From positions 1-64,000 of the forward strand of contig CAWBNC010000019.1 of the NCBI GenBank assembly GCA_963789785.1: a stretch of 64,000 nt of DNA, written 5' to 3'. The stretch's first letter is position 1. Each line of letters starts with the position of its first letter. Below the pieces are notes generated by a model, which did no database searches, was not told where the DNA came from, and saw nothing but the letters and a program-made list of their open reading frames with translations. The DNA comes from JAEULH01 sp963789785. GTDB lineage: Bacteria > Pseudomonadota > Alphaproteobacteria > Rhodospirillales > Defluviicoccaceae. Below, piece after piece: positions 1 through 9,346 of this stretch. A program made the position numbers and the translations under genes.

Positions 1-1
1 T

Positions 2-403
2 CACAATCACCTGCACGAAGAGGTCTCGGCCGACTATACCGACATGATCTACGCCGAGAGCGCGAACGAGATCGAACAGCGGCGCAAGGCCTTCCTGCGC
101 AAGTGGCGGCTGAAGTGCCGGGGCGTCGCCGACAGCCTGGAGGAAGCCGGTGAGCAGCTGTTCACCTTCACCCGCCTGCCGTCCAGCCAGTGGCGCTCGG
201 CGCGGACCTCCAATGCCGTGGAACGGCTGCACGAGGAGTTCAAGCGGCGGATCAAAACCCAGACCGTGCTGCCGTCGCCGGAGACCGCGGCCATGCTGTT
301 CTGGGCGCTGCTCGCATCCGGGCAGATCACCATGCGCAAGGTCAATGGCTGGCAAACCCTTGCCACCAAGCCGACCGACCCGGTCATTGATCTTGCTGCC
401 TAA
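2..403 (+). CDS. IS256-family transposase, C-terminal part (cut by window start)
   Basis: The reading frame enters from outside the window and ends at TAA 401-403. The visible ~133 residues match the C-terminal third of mutator/IS256 (Transposase_mut) DDE transposases. They include the segment TSNAVERLHEEFKRR, in which the Glu after NAV corresponds to the last catalytic acidic residue, followed by the usual helical tail (FWALLASGQITMRKVNGWQTL). The element appears to end within a few tens of bases of the stop, because the next frame (from 412) already reads as sensor-kinase sequence. Whether the transposase is intact upstream cannot be seen. Family assignment is confident; the exact IS name is not known. 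Confidence 0.85.
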   Translation, partial: HNHLHEEVSADYTDMIYAESANEIEQRRKAFLRKWRLKCRGVADSLEEAGEQLFTFTRLPSSQWRSARTSNAVERLHEEFKRRIKTQTVLPSPETAAMLFWALLASGQITMRKVNGWQTLATKPTDPVIDLAA

Positions 404-411
404 CCCGTTAA

Positions 412-2329
412 CCTCAAGCCCCTGGAGACCGCGCCGCCGGCAATTCCAACATCATTCGAGACGGCACCCGCGATTACAAGAGCGTCTTTCTCCTGGTCCT
501 GATCATGACCGGCGTAACGCTGATCGTGGGCGGTGCCGCGATCCTCATTCTCTACGAAACGGCCATGACCCAGGAGCGCCTTCGCCTGGCGGAGACGGCA
601 CGCGGCCAGGCCATTCTCGTCGAGGCCATCGTCGCTCATGAGCTGGCATTGGGTAAAACCCTTGTCGAGGCGCAACGCAACGCCGTCAGACGGATCGCCG
701 AGGCCCACGACACAGGTGGACAAAGCACCGCCACCGCAGAGTTCAACCTCGCGCGGCGCGAGGGCGATGCGGTCGTGTTCCTCATCCGCGCGGGACAGCC
801 GCTCGACGCCAGACCTCTTCGCGTTCCGCTCGACTCGCCGGGCCTAGATCCCATGCGCCGGGCATTGGCCGGCGAGCGCGGATTGCTGGACGGGCGTCGA
901 CAACTTCGGCAGGTCGGTGATTGCCGCCTACGAGCCCGTCAACAACGTCGGCCTCGGGATCGTCAGCCAGGGTCGATCTCGGCGCCCTGCGCGGGTCATT
1001 CATCAAGGCCGGTTTGGCGGTTCTCGCCCTGGCCCTGGTCATGATCGCGCTCGGCACCACGCTCTTCGTCCAGGTCAGCACGCCGATGATCGAGCACCTG
1101 CGTTCAACCGAACGCCGCTTCCGCGATCTGTTCGACAGCATGAGCAGCGGCGTTGCGGTCCTGCAGGCGGTGGGCGATGGCGAAGACTTCGTCTTCACCG
1201 ATCTGAACCCCGCCGGCGAGCGAATCGATCAGGTCGAACGCGGCAGGCTTGTCGGCCGGCTGATCGGCGATGTCTTTCCGGGTTCGGAGGCGTCCGGCCT
1301 GCTCGAGGTTCTTCGCCGGGTCTGGCGAACCGGAACACCGGAGCACATGCCGGCGCGTCTCTATGAAGACGAGCGAATAAGGGGCTGGCGCGAGAGTTTC
1401 ATCTATAAGCTGCCGGGCGGCGAGGTGGTCGAACTGTTCGACGACGTGAGCGAGCGCAAGGCCACGGAGGAACAGCTTCGTCAGGCGCAGAAGATGGAGG
1501 TGGTCGGCCAGCTCACCGGCGGCGTCGCCCACGACTTCAATAATCTGCTCGCGATCATTCTCGGCAACCTTCAGCTTTTGCACGAGCGCCTGGGCGACGA
1601 CGCCGTCGTCCGCGAGCTGGTCGTCGATGCGCTGTGGTCGGCAGAGCGCGGCGCGGAACTGACCCATCGCCTGCTTGCCTTCGCACGGCGACAGCCCCTC
1701 AACCCCGTCGTCACCGACGTCAACGTCCTGATCCTCGATATCGTCGAACTGGTGCGGCGAACCCTGGCCGCAGCGAGGCAGGCGGACAATGCCGTCGTAG
1801 TCGAGCACCGGCTCGATCCGGCGCTGTGGCCGGCGACAATCGATCACGGTCAGCTGGAAAGCGCGTTGATGAACCTCATCGTCAATGCCCGCGCCGCGAT
1901 GCCCAACGGCGGAACGCTGACGCTCGATACGCGTAACTTTGTCGCGGACCCAGCCGGCGAGCCGCGTGGCAACCCGCCGGGCGGCGGGAGGGCGCCCGGA
2001 GACTATGTCATGGTCGGCGTGCGCGACACCGGCGTTGGCATCCCGCGGGGATCATCGGGCGGATTTTCGAGCCGTTCTTCACCACCAAGCGTCCGGGCGA
2101 AGGCAGCGGCCTGGGCCTGAGCATGGTTTACGGTTTCGCCAAACAGTCGGGCGGTCACGTCGAAGTCGAAAGCGAATGCGGCGTCGGAACCACGGTGCGT
2201 CTTTACCTGCCCCGCGCCGCCGGCGCGGTCGACGCGGATGTTACATCCGCCGAGGCAGCGATGCTGTCCGCGTCGCCGTCCCTGCCCGCGCTCGACAACC
2301 GACGGCTCCGCGCCGCCGACCGGCATTGA
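412..2329 (+). pseudogene. PAS/HisKA/HATPase sensor histidine kinase, 5'-truncated and frameshifted
   Basis: Three frames join into one membrane-bound sensor kinase. Frame 1 (412 to ~897) carries a TM segment (SVFLLVLIMTGVTLIV) and a periplasmic sensor region. After breaks near 897 and 972 comes a second TM (AGLAVLALALVMIALGTTLF), a PAS-like region (RFRDLFDSMSSGVAVLQ) and the H-box GGVAHDFNNLLAIILGN with the phospho-acceptor His. These are followed by the N-box region (MNLIVNARAAM) and G-box (DTGVGIP). After a break near 2050 come the F/G2 boxes (FEPFFTTK, GSGLGLSMVYGFAKQSGG). The first two breaks look like extra G residues in G runs. Coding sequence extends upstream of ATG 505 to codon 412, right beside the IS256 remnant, so the true start seems lost. 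No receiver domain follows. The partner regulator is not in view. Confidence 0.8.
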
Positions 2330-2351
2330 CTGAAAATCCGCCTCCCGCGCC

Positions 2352-3342
2352 TCACGAGGCGCCGGGCGCCGCCGACTTGGTCGGCGCTTCCGGACCGGGG
2401 GTCGGTCCGCGAACAGGAGCCGGTGTCACGATCACCGTGGAATAAAGTTCCGCCGGCTTGGTGGTCAGGTCGATCATCATTTTGGCGCCGACCGCGATGA
2501 CCAGCACAGCGAGCAGAATACGAAGTTGCTCGGCCGCCAGCTTCGTGCCGAGGCGGACCCCGAGCTGGGCGCCGATGACGCCGCCAACCAGCAGCAGCAT
2601 GGCAAGGACGATGTCGACGGTTCGCGTATGTACCGCCTGAAGCACGGTTACGTTGGCGGTGACGAAGGTGACCTGAAACAGCGAGGTGCCAACGACGACC
2701 CGGGTCGGCATGCCGAGAAGGTAGATCATCGCCGGAACCATGGCAAACCCGCCGCCGACGCCCATGGTCGCGCGATACCACGCCAACGACGAAGCCGATG
2801 CTCAGCGGCAGGAGGGCGCTAATGTACAGCATGGACTTACGAAAACGCATCTTGAACGGCAGCCGGTGCATCCAGGTATGCCGGCCCGGGCCGCGCGAGC
2901 CGCTCCTGGAGCCGCTGCGCCGCCGTTTCAGCAGCGTGCCCAGGCTTTCGATCAGCATCAACGCGCCGATGCCGACGAGCATGACGACGTAGGAGATCGA
3001 AATGACCAGGTCGATATGGCCAAGGGCCTTGAGCAGCCCGAACAGCCAGACGCCGAGGCCGGAGCCGGCGAGACCGCCGACGAGCAGGATCATGCCCATC
3101 TTGACGTCGACGTTGCCGCGCGCCCAGTGCGCGATCACTCCTGACACCGAGGCGCCGACGACCTGATTGGCGCCCGAGGCGACCGCAACAGGCGCGGGGA
3201 TGCCAAGGAACAGCAGCATTGGGGTGAGGAGGAAGCCGCCGCCGACGCCGAAGACGCCGGAGAGGATGCCGACCCCGGCGCCAACGCCGAGGAGCACCAG
3301 GACGTTGGCGCTGTGCTCGGCGATCGGCAAATAAATATCCAT
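2352..3342 (-). CDS. TauE/SafE-family membrane permease (one frameshift)
   Basis: An eight-helix permease of the TauE/SafE (former DUF81) family, of the kind annotated as sulfite/sulfonate exporter. Substrate is not predictable. The two half-repeats each open with the family glycine signature: SGVFGVGGGFLLTPML near residue 30, and TMGVGGGFAMVPAMIYLLG in the second half. A single-base insertion near 2785 shifts the frame between the halves, yet no residues appear missing. A basic cytoplasmic loop (LLKRRRSGSRSGS) separates the halves, and the C-terminus is Pro/Ala-rich. ATG at 3342 gives a typical N-terminus. The gene converges on the sensor kinase with about 22 bp between stops. Confidence 0.85.
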
Positions 3343-3679
3343 GGACGACTGTGGCTGCCCGCTTAAAAGAAACCCAGACGTTCTAACGTTTTTGACGCCT
3401 GATTTAAAGCCGCGTCTCAGTGGCGTTCAACAATGCACGCAACTCAGCGCGGCCTGACTTGGCGGGCGCCGGACGCAGTTGGCGAAGCTCGCGCCGGAGC
3501 TGGATCCCTGGGACAGCGGCCAGACCTGCCCGTAGGCCCGGAGTGGTCCCGCGCGCCGTCTTCGCACCTTTGCTCTGTTCGCGAACCGGAGCGATCGTTA
3601 CATTTCCATCCATTCGGCCGGCGGTGCCGCTGCCGGAGGACTAAACGCGCACGACCGCTCGAGGGAAATACTTGCACTG
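3343..3679. other. intergenic region between tauE-like gene and gatB
   Basis: About 337 bp between two divergently transcribed genes, so it should hold both promoters. I see no RNA gene, repeat or convincing small ORF. The only usable signal is GAGGGAA about 13 bases before the gatB ATG, a weak ribosome binding site. No clear -35/-10 pair stands out. Confidence 0.4.
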
Positions 3680-5140
3680 ATGCCATACGTGATCCACGGC
3701 GAAAGCCACGACTGGGAGGTGGTTGTCGGCCTCGAGGTCCACGCCCAGGTAAAGTCGAAAGCAAAGCTCTTCTCCGGCGCCGCCACCGACTTCGGCGCCG
3801 ACCCCAATTCCCAGGTCTCGCTTGTCGACGCCGCCTTTCCCGGCATGCTGCCCGTGCTCAACGGCTTCTGCATCGAGCAGGCGGTGCGCACCGGCATCGG
3901 TCTCAACGCCGAGATCAATCTCGTCAGCATCTTCGAGCGCAAGAACTACTTCTACGCCGATCTGCCGGCCGGCTACCAGATCTCCCAGTACCAGCGGCCG
4001 CTGGTCGGCGAGGGCTGGGTCAGCGTCGATCTCGCCTGTGGTTCGAGCAAGCGGATCGGCATCGAGCGGCTGCACGTCGAACAGGATGCCGGCAAGTCGC
4101 TCCACGATCAGCACCCGACATATACCCTGATCGACCTCAACAGGGCCGGCGTCGCGCTGATGGAGATCGTGTCGCGGCCGGACATCCGCAGCCCCGAAGA
4201 GGCTGGCGCGTACCTCCGCAAGGTGCGCGCCATCGTCCGCTACCTCGACACCTGCGACGGCAACATGGAACAGGGGTCGATGCGCTGCGACGTCAATGTC
4301 AGCGTCCGCCCGTTGGGCGACAACGACCTGCGCACCCGCACCGAAATCAAGAATGTGAACTCCGTGCGCTTCGTTATGCAGGCCATCGAGCGCGAGGCCG
4401 AACGCCAGGTCGAGGTTTACGACGGCGGCGGCGCCGTTCGTCAGGAGACCCGGCTCTACGACCCGGCGAAGGGCGAGACGCGGGCAATGCGGGCAAAGGA
4501 GTTCGCCCATGACTATCGCTATTTTCCCGACCCCGACCTGCTGCCCCTGACGCTCACGCCGGATTACGTCGCGCACATCCGCGCCACGCTTGCCGAGCTT
4601 CCCGACCAGCGCAAGCAGCGTTATATCGACGACTACGGACTTTCTCCTTATGACGCTGCGGTGCTCACCGCCGAGAAGGAAGCGGCGGAGTACTACGAAC
4701 GGCTCGCCCATGGCCGCGATCCGAAGCTGGCCGCCAACTGGGTCATCACCAACCTGTTCGCGGTGCTCAACAAGCAGGGCCGCGGCATCGCCAACTCGCC
4801 GATCTCGGCCGACGATCTCGGTGCGTTGCTCGATCTGATGACGACGAACAGGATTTCCGGCCGTCAGGCCAAGGAGGTTTTCGAGGCGATGGCCGAGAGC
4901 GGCGGCAAGCCCGAAGCCATCGTCGCCGAGCGCGGGCTCAGCCAGATCACCGACGCTGGCGCAATCGAGGCCGCCGTCGACGCGGCGATTGCCGGCAACC
5001 CGACCCAGGTCGCGCAGTTCAAGGGTGGCAACGACAAGATCCTCGGCTGGTTCGTCGGCCAGATCATGAAGGCGACCAAGGGTCAGGCAAACCCTGGCCA
5101 GGTCAACGCGCTCTTGCGGAAGAAACTCGCGAGCGGGTAG
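3680..5140 (+). CDS. gatB: Asp-tRNA(Asn)/Glu-tRNA(Gln) amidotransferase subunit B
   Basis: Intact 486-residue GatB, close to the family norm of about 475-500. With GatA and GatC it converts mischarged Glu-tRNA(Gln) and Asp-tRNA(Asn) to the Gln and Asn forms. GatB binds the tRNA and activates the acyl group with ATP. Visible hallmarks are the N-terminal WEVVVGLEVHAQVKSKAKLFSGA segment, NRAGVALMEIVSRPDIRSPEEA, GNMEQGSMRCDVNVSVRP, KNVNSVRF and a C-terminal YqeY-like tail (GQIMKATKGQANPGQVNALL). gatC and gatA are not adjacent, so the operon is split. The gene converges with luxR (24-bp gap). It is one of the undamaged genes here, so it helps calibrate the frameshift pattern. Confidence 0.98.
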   Translation: MPYVIHGESHDWEVVVGLEVHAQVKSKAKLFSGAATDFGADPNSQVSLVDAAFPGMLPVLNGFCIEQAVRTGIGLNAEINLVSIFERKNYFYADLPAGYQISQYQRPLVGEGWVSVDLACGSSKRIGIERLHVEQDAGKSLHDQHPTYTLIDLNRAGVALMEIVSRPDIRSPEEAGAYLRKVRAIVRYLDTCDGNMEQGSMRCDVNVSVRPLGDNDLRTRTEIKNVNSVRFVMQAIEREAERQVEVYDGGGAVRQETRLYDPAKGETRAMRAKEFAHDYRYFPDPDLLPLTLTPDYVAHIRATLAELPDQRKQRYIDDYGLSPYDAAVLTAEKEAAEYYERLAHGRDPKLAANWVITNLFAVLNKQGRGIANSPISADDLGALLDLMTTNRISGRQAKEVFEAMAESGGKPEAIVAERGLSQITDAGAIEAAVDAAIAGNPTQVAQFKGGNDKILGWFVGQIMKATKGQANPGQVNALLRKKLASG

Positions 5141-5164
5141 GAGCGCGCGCCATTGCGGGGTGTG

Positions 5165-5896
5165 CTAAGGGGCGATCAGACCGAACCGAACGGCCTTGAC
5201 CACCGCCTGCACCCGGTTCCCGGCGCCGATCTTGCGGATCGCGCCCTTGAGGTGAAACTGCACCGTATGCTCCGAGACGCCGAGGATCCTGCTGATCGAC
5301 CAGGCGCTCTTGCCCTGCGCCGTCCAGGTCAGGCATTCGCGCTCGCGCTCGGTGAGATGGATGGTCGCCACCGCCGTCGTCGCGCCACGCGCCAGCGCGG
5401 TATAGGCCAGCTGGAGCTGGGTCGCGAGGATCTGCAGGGTCCCGAGATGAACTGCACCGTCGTTGCCGTGCATCGTCGCCGCCAGGCTGACGACGTAGCT
5501 TTCGCCGGCAGGTCCATGGACGGGAATGCACACGCCGTCGCGCAGGCCGGCATCCCGCGACTCATCGAAAAGACGCCGCTGCCGCAAGGACAAGTGCTCG
5601 CTCGCCAGCGTTTCCGCCCAGGTGTACGGTCGTAACCTCCCTGGGGCGAGCAGCAGGCACGGATCGACGTCCTGGTAGCGTTGGCCGATGTAGTGATCGA
5701 TCCACGGCTGCGCGCAGCTTACCACCAGCGCCGGTCGCGGCAGGATCGACTGAACGGCCGTCTGGGCTGCCGGCGTCACTGCGGCGAACGCAATCCTGTC
5801 GTAGCCGTAGCCGGCAACAGCAGCGCGAAAGAGGTCGAAGACTCGTTCCGGAGATCGCGCCGTATTTGTTCTCTCGATGTAGTCGGAGACCCGCAC
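5165..5896 (-). CDS. LuxR-family autoinducer-binding transcriptional regulator
   Basis: Quorum-sensing type regulator of 243 residues. I chose GTG 5896 because AAGGAG lies five bases upstream; longer in-frame starts would add ~60 unrelated residues. The autoinducer-binding domain (residues ~15-150) keeps the AHL-pocket pattern seen in TraR/LuxR: W65 and Y69 (WIDHY), D78-P79 (DVDP), W93 and G121. The GerE-type helix-turn-helix (residues ~180-240) reads LTERERECLTWTAQGKS then ISRILGVSEHTVQFHL. A LuxI homologue lies ~2.5 kb upstream on the same strand (9078-8449), separated by plus-strand genes, so this is a plausible cognate receptor. It could also be an orphan that senses other signals. Confidence 0.93.
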   Translation of the reverse strand: MRVSDYIERTNTARSPERVFDLFRAAVAGYGYDRIAFAAVTPAAQTAVQSILPRPALVVSCAQPWIDHYIGQRYQDVDPCLLLAPGRLRPYTWAETLASEHLSLRQRRLFDESRDAGLRDGVCIPVHGPAGESYVVSLAATMHGNDGAVHLGTLQILATQLQLAYTALARGATTAVATIHLTERERECLTWTAQGKSAWSISRILGVSEHTVQFHLKGAIRKIGAGNRVQAVVKAVRFGLIAP

Positions 5897-5999
5897 CAAC
5901 ACTCCTTGTCTTCCATGCACGCGGTAAACGATGGCGCGGCCATGCCGCCTGAGACTGGGACCGCGCCCTTGAATTCGGTAAGAGAGAAGGAACCCGAGG

Positions 6000-6263
6000 C
6001 TACATGGCCGCTGATCCTCCCTTGGGTCCGTCTTGAAGCCGGCGCGTACTGACGAGGCCGGCTGAGGACACCAGGTCCGCATACCGGCTCACTTTTGCCG
6101 CGGGCTGGCCGACAAGATCCGCGATGTCGATCAAGCTTCGCTTTTCATCGCAGTAGGATATGACGTTCATCATGTCCTTCACTCCGGCGCTTAAGTTTTT
6201 GGCGCTCCGGGCCCGGTCATGCTCCTGTACTTCTACGCCGCAAGCATCACTGTCGTGTGCCAA
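6000..6263 (-). CDS. small winged-helix-like protein or remnant
   Basis: An 87-codon frame whose middle part (VKDMMNVISYCDEKRSLIDIADLVGQ, then KVSRYADLVSSAGLVS) resembles the small winged-helix module at the C-terminus of DUF4910-type aminopeptidase-like proteins. The first ~28 residues look unrelated and there is no good ribosome binding site, so this may be the tail of a lost gene. It sits upstream of luxR on the same strand. Assignment rests on pattern memory only. Confidence 0.35.
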   Translation of the reverse strand: MAHDSDACGVEVQEHDRARSAKNLSAGVKDMMNVISYCDEKRSLIDIADLVGQPAAKVSRYADLVSSAGLVSTRRLQDGPKGGSAAM

Positions 6264-6331
6264 AGATCAAAGGCCTTCGCCGTTCAATGAACGGCCTGGA
6301 GCGCGAAACCGGTCGGTTGAGGAGGTATACC

Positions 6332-6385
6332 GTGAGAATGAAAAGAGGAAGCGAATGCCTGACAAAGTTGCCGATAAATGGCTAA
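6332..6385 (+). CDS. 17-codon leader-like ORF with ideal Shine-Dalgarno
   Basis: GAGGAGGT at 6319-6326 is a near-perfect anti-16S match, five bases before GTG 6332. The frame encodes MRMKRGSECLTKLPING and stops at TAA 6383. A second mini-ORF (ATG 6355 to TAA 6405, MPDKVADKWLIKSGVN) overlaps it in another frame, preceded by AGGAAG. The pair lies just ahead of the FadL-like gene. A ribosome binding site this strong before a tiny ORF suggests a leader peptide or small protein; alternatively it marks the start of a longer frameshifted gene. Confidence 0.35.
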   Translation: MRMKRGSECLTKLPING

Positions 6386-6448
6386 TTAAATCTGGCGTGA
6401 ATTAACCCAAGTGGGTATTAAAGTCGCTACCTTGGATGGTGTCAAGCT

Positions 6449-7859
6449 TTGGACAAGTTTTCTCGGCGCCGCGACATTTTGAGGCAGAGCTATGCCTTCG
6501 ATGGGCGGAGAAATCCCATTGTGGCCGCGGGAAAGCTCATCGTGTGGATTTCGATCGTCACGACGCTGTCGGCGGGCGGTGACGCCTTTGCGTCCGGCTT
6601 CTACCTGACCCAGCAGAGCGCCAGAAGCGTTGGCCGCGCTGCCGCGGGCCAGGTCGCCGGCGCCGATGACGCCGCGACCGTGACCGCCAATCCGGCCGGA
6701 ATGACCGAGCTTGGCGGGGCGCAGATCATGGGCGGCGCGAGCGTGCTGATCGCGGACACGTCGTTTCGCAATCGCGGGTCCGCGGCGACAACGCCGGGGA
6801 CCGGCGGCGCGCCGTTCGCCTACGCCGGCGACAACGGAGGCAATCCGTTTCAGCCCGAAGCGGTGCCGAATGTCTATGCCGCCATACCGCTTTCCGGCAC
6901 GCCCCTGTGGTTCGGCATCGGCGTCACGTCGCCGTTCGGTCTCAGCCTCGACTACGGCGCGGACTGGTTCGGCCGCTATGACTTCATCGAACTCGAGCCT
7001 GACGACGATCAACGTTGCTCCGGCCATCGCGCTGCGGGTCAACGACATTGTCTCTCTCGGCATCGGTCTTGACCTGCAGAGCGTCGATGTCCGCCTGAGC
7101 AGCGCTGTTCCTGATACGCTGGCGCCCGGTGGTCCCTCGGCGGCGACGGACGGGCGCAGCCGACTGAGGGGCGACGATATGAGCGTCGGCTTCAATGCCG
7201 GCATTCTGGTCAAGCCGTGGCCGACGACGCGGATCGGCGTACATTATCGCTCCGGCATCGATCACACGCTGAAAGGCCGGGCCCAACTCTCCGGTCTCAC
7301 CGGCCCCCTGGCCGCCGCCAATAGCAGCGCCGATGCGAAGGCCCGCCTCCGCCTTCCCGATATTGCCACGGTGGGGCTGGCGCAGGAGGTGACGGCCGGC
7401 CTGACCCTGTTGGCGGATGTTCAGTGGTTCAACTGGAGCCGGTTCAACGAAGTGCGTGTCCGCTCCGCGGACGGGGCCGACGATGTCGTCCTGCCCGAGG
7501 ACTATCATCGATTCCTACGCGGTTTCGGTCGGCGGCGAGTATCTCTGGAGCCGCGATTTGAGCCTTCGCGCGGGGATTTCGCTTCGAGACGACGCCGACG
7601 AGCGACCGTTATCGCTCAACCGGCGTGCCTGAAGGCAACAACTACTCCGTCGGCCTCGGCTGCAGCTACCGGCCGTTCGCCGACTTCGGCCGACGCCGTT
7701 GTCGACTTGGCCGTCTTTCACACCCGAGCCGAACGGGCCAACGTCGATCTCTCGCGCACCTTCTTCGCGGGCACACCGGCCGCGGGCAGCGTCGACATCA
7801 GGGGCCAAGCCGACACACACGCAACCACTCTGGCCGTGGAACTGCGCTACCGCTTCTGA
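6449..7859 (+). CDS. OmpP1/FadL/TodX-type outer-membrane channel (frameshifted)
   Basis: Outer-membrane beta-barrel of the FadL family, which lets long-chain fatty acids or other hydrophobic compounds cross the outer membrane. A signal peptide (IVWISIVTTLSAGGDAFA, cut before SGFYLTQQ) is followed by the family's N-terminal hatch motif: SGFYLTQQSARSVGRAAAGQ, then DDAATVTANPAGMTEL. Later segments FNAGILVKPWPTTRIGVHYRS, DIATVGLAQEVTAGLTLLADV and WFNWSRF are typical strands, and the protein ends in a barrel C-terminal Phe (LRYRF). Four breaks near 7005, 7510, 7620 and 7690 are all +1. The start may be TTG 6449 or GTG 6521; the latter gives a more normal signal peptide. Confidence 0.85.
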
Positions 7860-8016
7860 TCGGCATCGCCGACGGGTGTCAGGTTTTCAAAGACGAGGTG
7901 GGGAGGAGGCGCTGCCGGTCTGCCCGACCGGACTTGACCTACCGAATTAGGGAGGTGGTCGCCGCCATCCGTTGCGTCCTAGGATCGTCACGCCCGTTGA
8001 TCCAGGGGGAGCGGCA

Positions 8017-8388
8017 TTGTCTGACGTTGGAATTTCGGTCTTCGAGAATTGTGAACCGCCTGTAGCACACCCCGTCGAAGCGGGGGCCAATGATGGCGGC
8101 ACCGACGAGGCCGATGAGTTGCCGCGGCTCATCCACAAGGCCATTCTTGCCCGCCGGTTCGTCGCAATGCACAAGCATGCCGCGCGCCAGTGCCTGCGCG
8201 CCGCGCGGCTGGCGGCGGAACACGGCGATGCCGCCATGGCGACCAGCCTGCTCGGCGACGCCCGCGACGAACACGTGCAGGCGCGGACCTGCACCTGGGT
8301 CGCCCGCGACTGCGAAAGCCGCGCCGAAGCGCTGGGCATTGCCGCCGGCGCCTATGCCGCAACCGGTCGCGGCGTCCGTCTCCGTTAG
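8017..8388 (+). CDS. conserved hypothetical protein, helical
   Basis: A 123-residue protein started at TTG 8017 because AGGGGGAG lies 5-6 bases upstream. The sequence is Ala/Arg-rich and helical (RRFVAMHKHAARQCLRAARL, then LLGDARDEHVQART). It has no signal peptide or membrane segment and no catalytic motif I recognise. It lies between the FadL-like gene and luxI, transcribed towards luxI. GC-rich third positions support coding. Function unknown. Confidence 0.55.
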   Translation: MSDVGISVFENCEPPVAHPVEAGANDGGTDEADELPRLIHKAILARRFVAMHKHAARQCLRAARLAAEHGDAAMATSLLGDARDEHVQARTCTWVARDCESRAEALGIAAGAYAATGRGVRLR

Positions 8389-8448
8389 ATCGATCCGCGT
8401 CCGAAAGCACCGTGTTTAGGCCGGAGATTCAGGCATCGGGAGGCCGCG

Positions 8449-9078
8449 TCAGGCCGCCATGGCCGCATTTTCGCCGGCGATCCGCAGGATCCGCGGCGGC
8501 AGGGTGTAGATCTCTCGCAGCGTTGTGATGGACGCGGCGGTAATGGCGACGCTCGCCGCCGCAACCAGCGAACTGTTGATGGATTTGCGGCCGGCCGAGC
8601 AGCCGGGTGCCGCATCCGTTGGCCTCGATGCTGCGGATGACCCGCGGATGGGTGACGAGATAATATTCGCGTATGCCGAGCGTGCTGGCGAACTCGCCGC
8701 AGCCGCACATCATCTCGCCGAAGACGCGTCTGCGGACAGCTCGGCAGCAGGGTTCGGTCCACGCCGAGCCGCGTCACCTCCCAGATATCGGACCGGCAGG
8801 GAAGAGCGTGGCCGCTAGATCAATTGCGGCCACAACTCCTTGATCATGTACGGGACCGTGGTCGGGATCAGGCGTGCAATCGCCCTGACCTGCTGGAGGT
8901 CGTCCCGCCACATCAAATAAACCGCCGCTGGCGTATCGAACGCGTCCCACTCCATGCCCCGATAGGTCGGAACCTGATACCCCTGCCGTTCGACAAAAAT
9001 CTTATGGCGAAGACGATGGTGCGCCGGTAGAGCATCACCAAGTAGATGAGCCGTCTCAACCGTAAACGCATCGATCAT
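8449..9078 (-). CDS. LuxI-family acyl-homoserine-lactone synthase (frameshifted)
   Basis: Makes N-acyl-homoserine lactone from S-adenosylmethionine and acyl-ACP. ATG 9078 opens MIDAFTVETAHLLGD. The frame then shows the invariant residues of the family: R and F in RHKIFVERQGYQ, W/D/D in MEWDAFDTPAAVYLMW, R in IARLIPTTVPYMIKELWP, and, after a one-base insertion near 8815, the diagnostic IWEVTRLGVDR. Further shifts near 8730 and 8610 lead to CGCGEFASTLGIREYYLVTHPRV and a C-terminal tail ending at TGA 8449. Restored length is about 208-210 residues, normal for LuxI. A perfect 10-bp dyad lies about 145 bp upstream of the start. The LuxR homologue at 5896-5165 is the likely partner. Confidence 0.9.
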
Positions 9079-9221
9079 GAAATTCCCCGTCTTCGCTCTT
9101 CCAATGCAGTGGCCAAATGCAGTGGCCGATATTGATGCGGACGCTTGCGCTCTCGCTCGACGCGCCGGCGTCCGCCGCGAATGAGAGAACAATTATCGAA
9201 CAATCTCCGACACTGTCAAGA

Positions 9222-9247
9222 TCATATTCCTATATACAGGAATATGA
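9222..9247. promoter_or_regulatory. perfect 10-bp inverted repeat upstream of luxI
   Basis: TCATATTCCT, six bases ATATAC, then AGGAATATGA: both arms match exactly. It is AT-rich in a GC-rich genome and lies ~145 bp before the luxI start. Size and symmetry fit a dimeric regulator site. It is not a canonical lux box, because the CT...AG half-site spacing is 6 rather than 12. Confidence 0.5.
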
Positions 9248-9321
9248 ACGGGTCGTGTATTGCTGGTAATGTCTTTCACGTCGAGAACGTGCAATTCCCG
9301 GATACGAGGCTTTCTCACGCG

Positions 9322-9346
9322 GTGTCTTCCACAAGACGGAAGACAC
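9322..9346. terminator. perfect 9-bp hairpin, possible terminator or operator
   Basis: GTGTCTTCC, seven bases, GGAAGACAC. It is followed on the plus strand only by TTTGG, so it is a poor intrinsic terminator. It lies in the same gene-free stretch as the 9222 dyad and may instead be a protein site. Confidence 0.35.

Noticed and set aside
9222..9247. Canonical lux box
   Set aside because: Half-site spacing differs from the 20-bp lux box, so it is reported only as an uncharacterised dyad.
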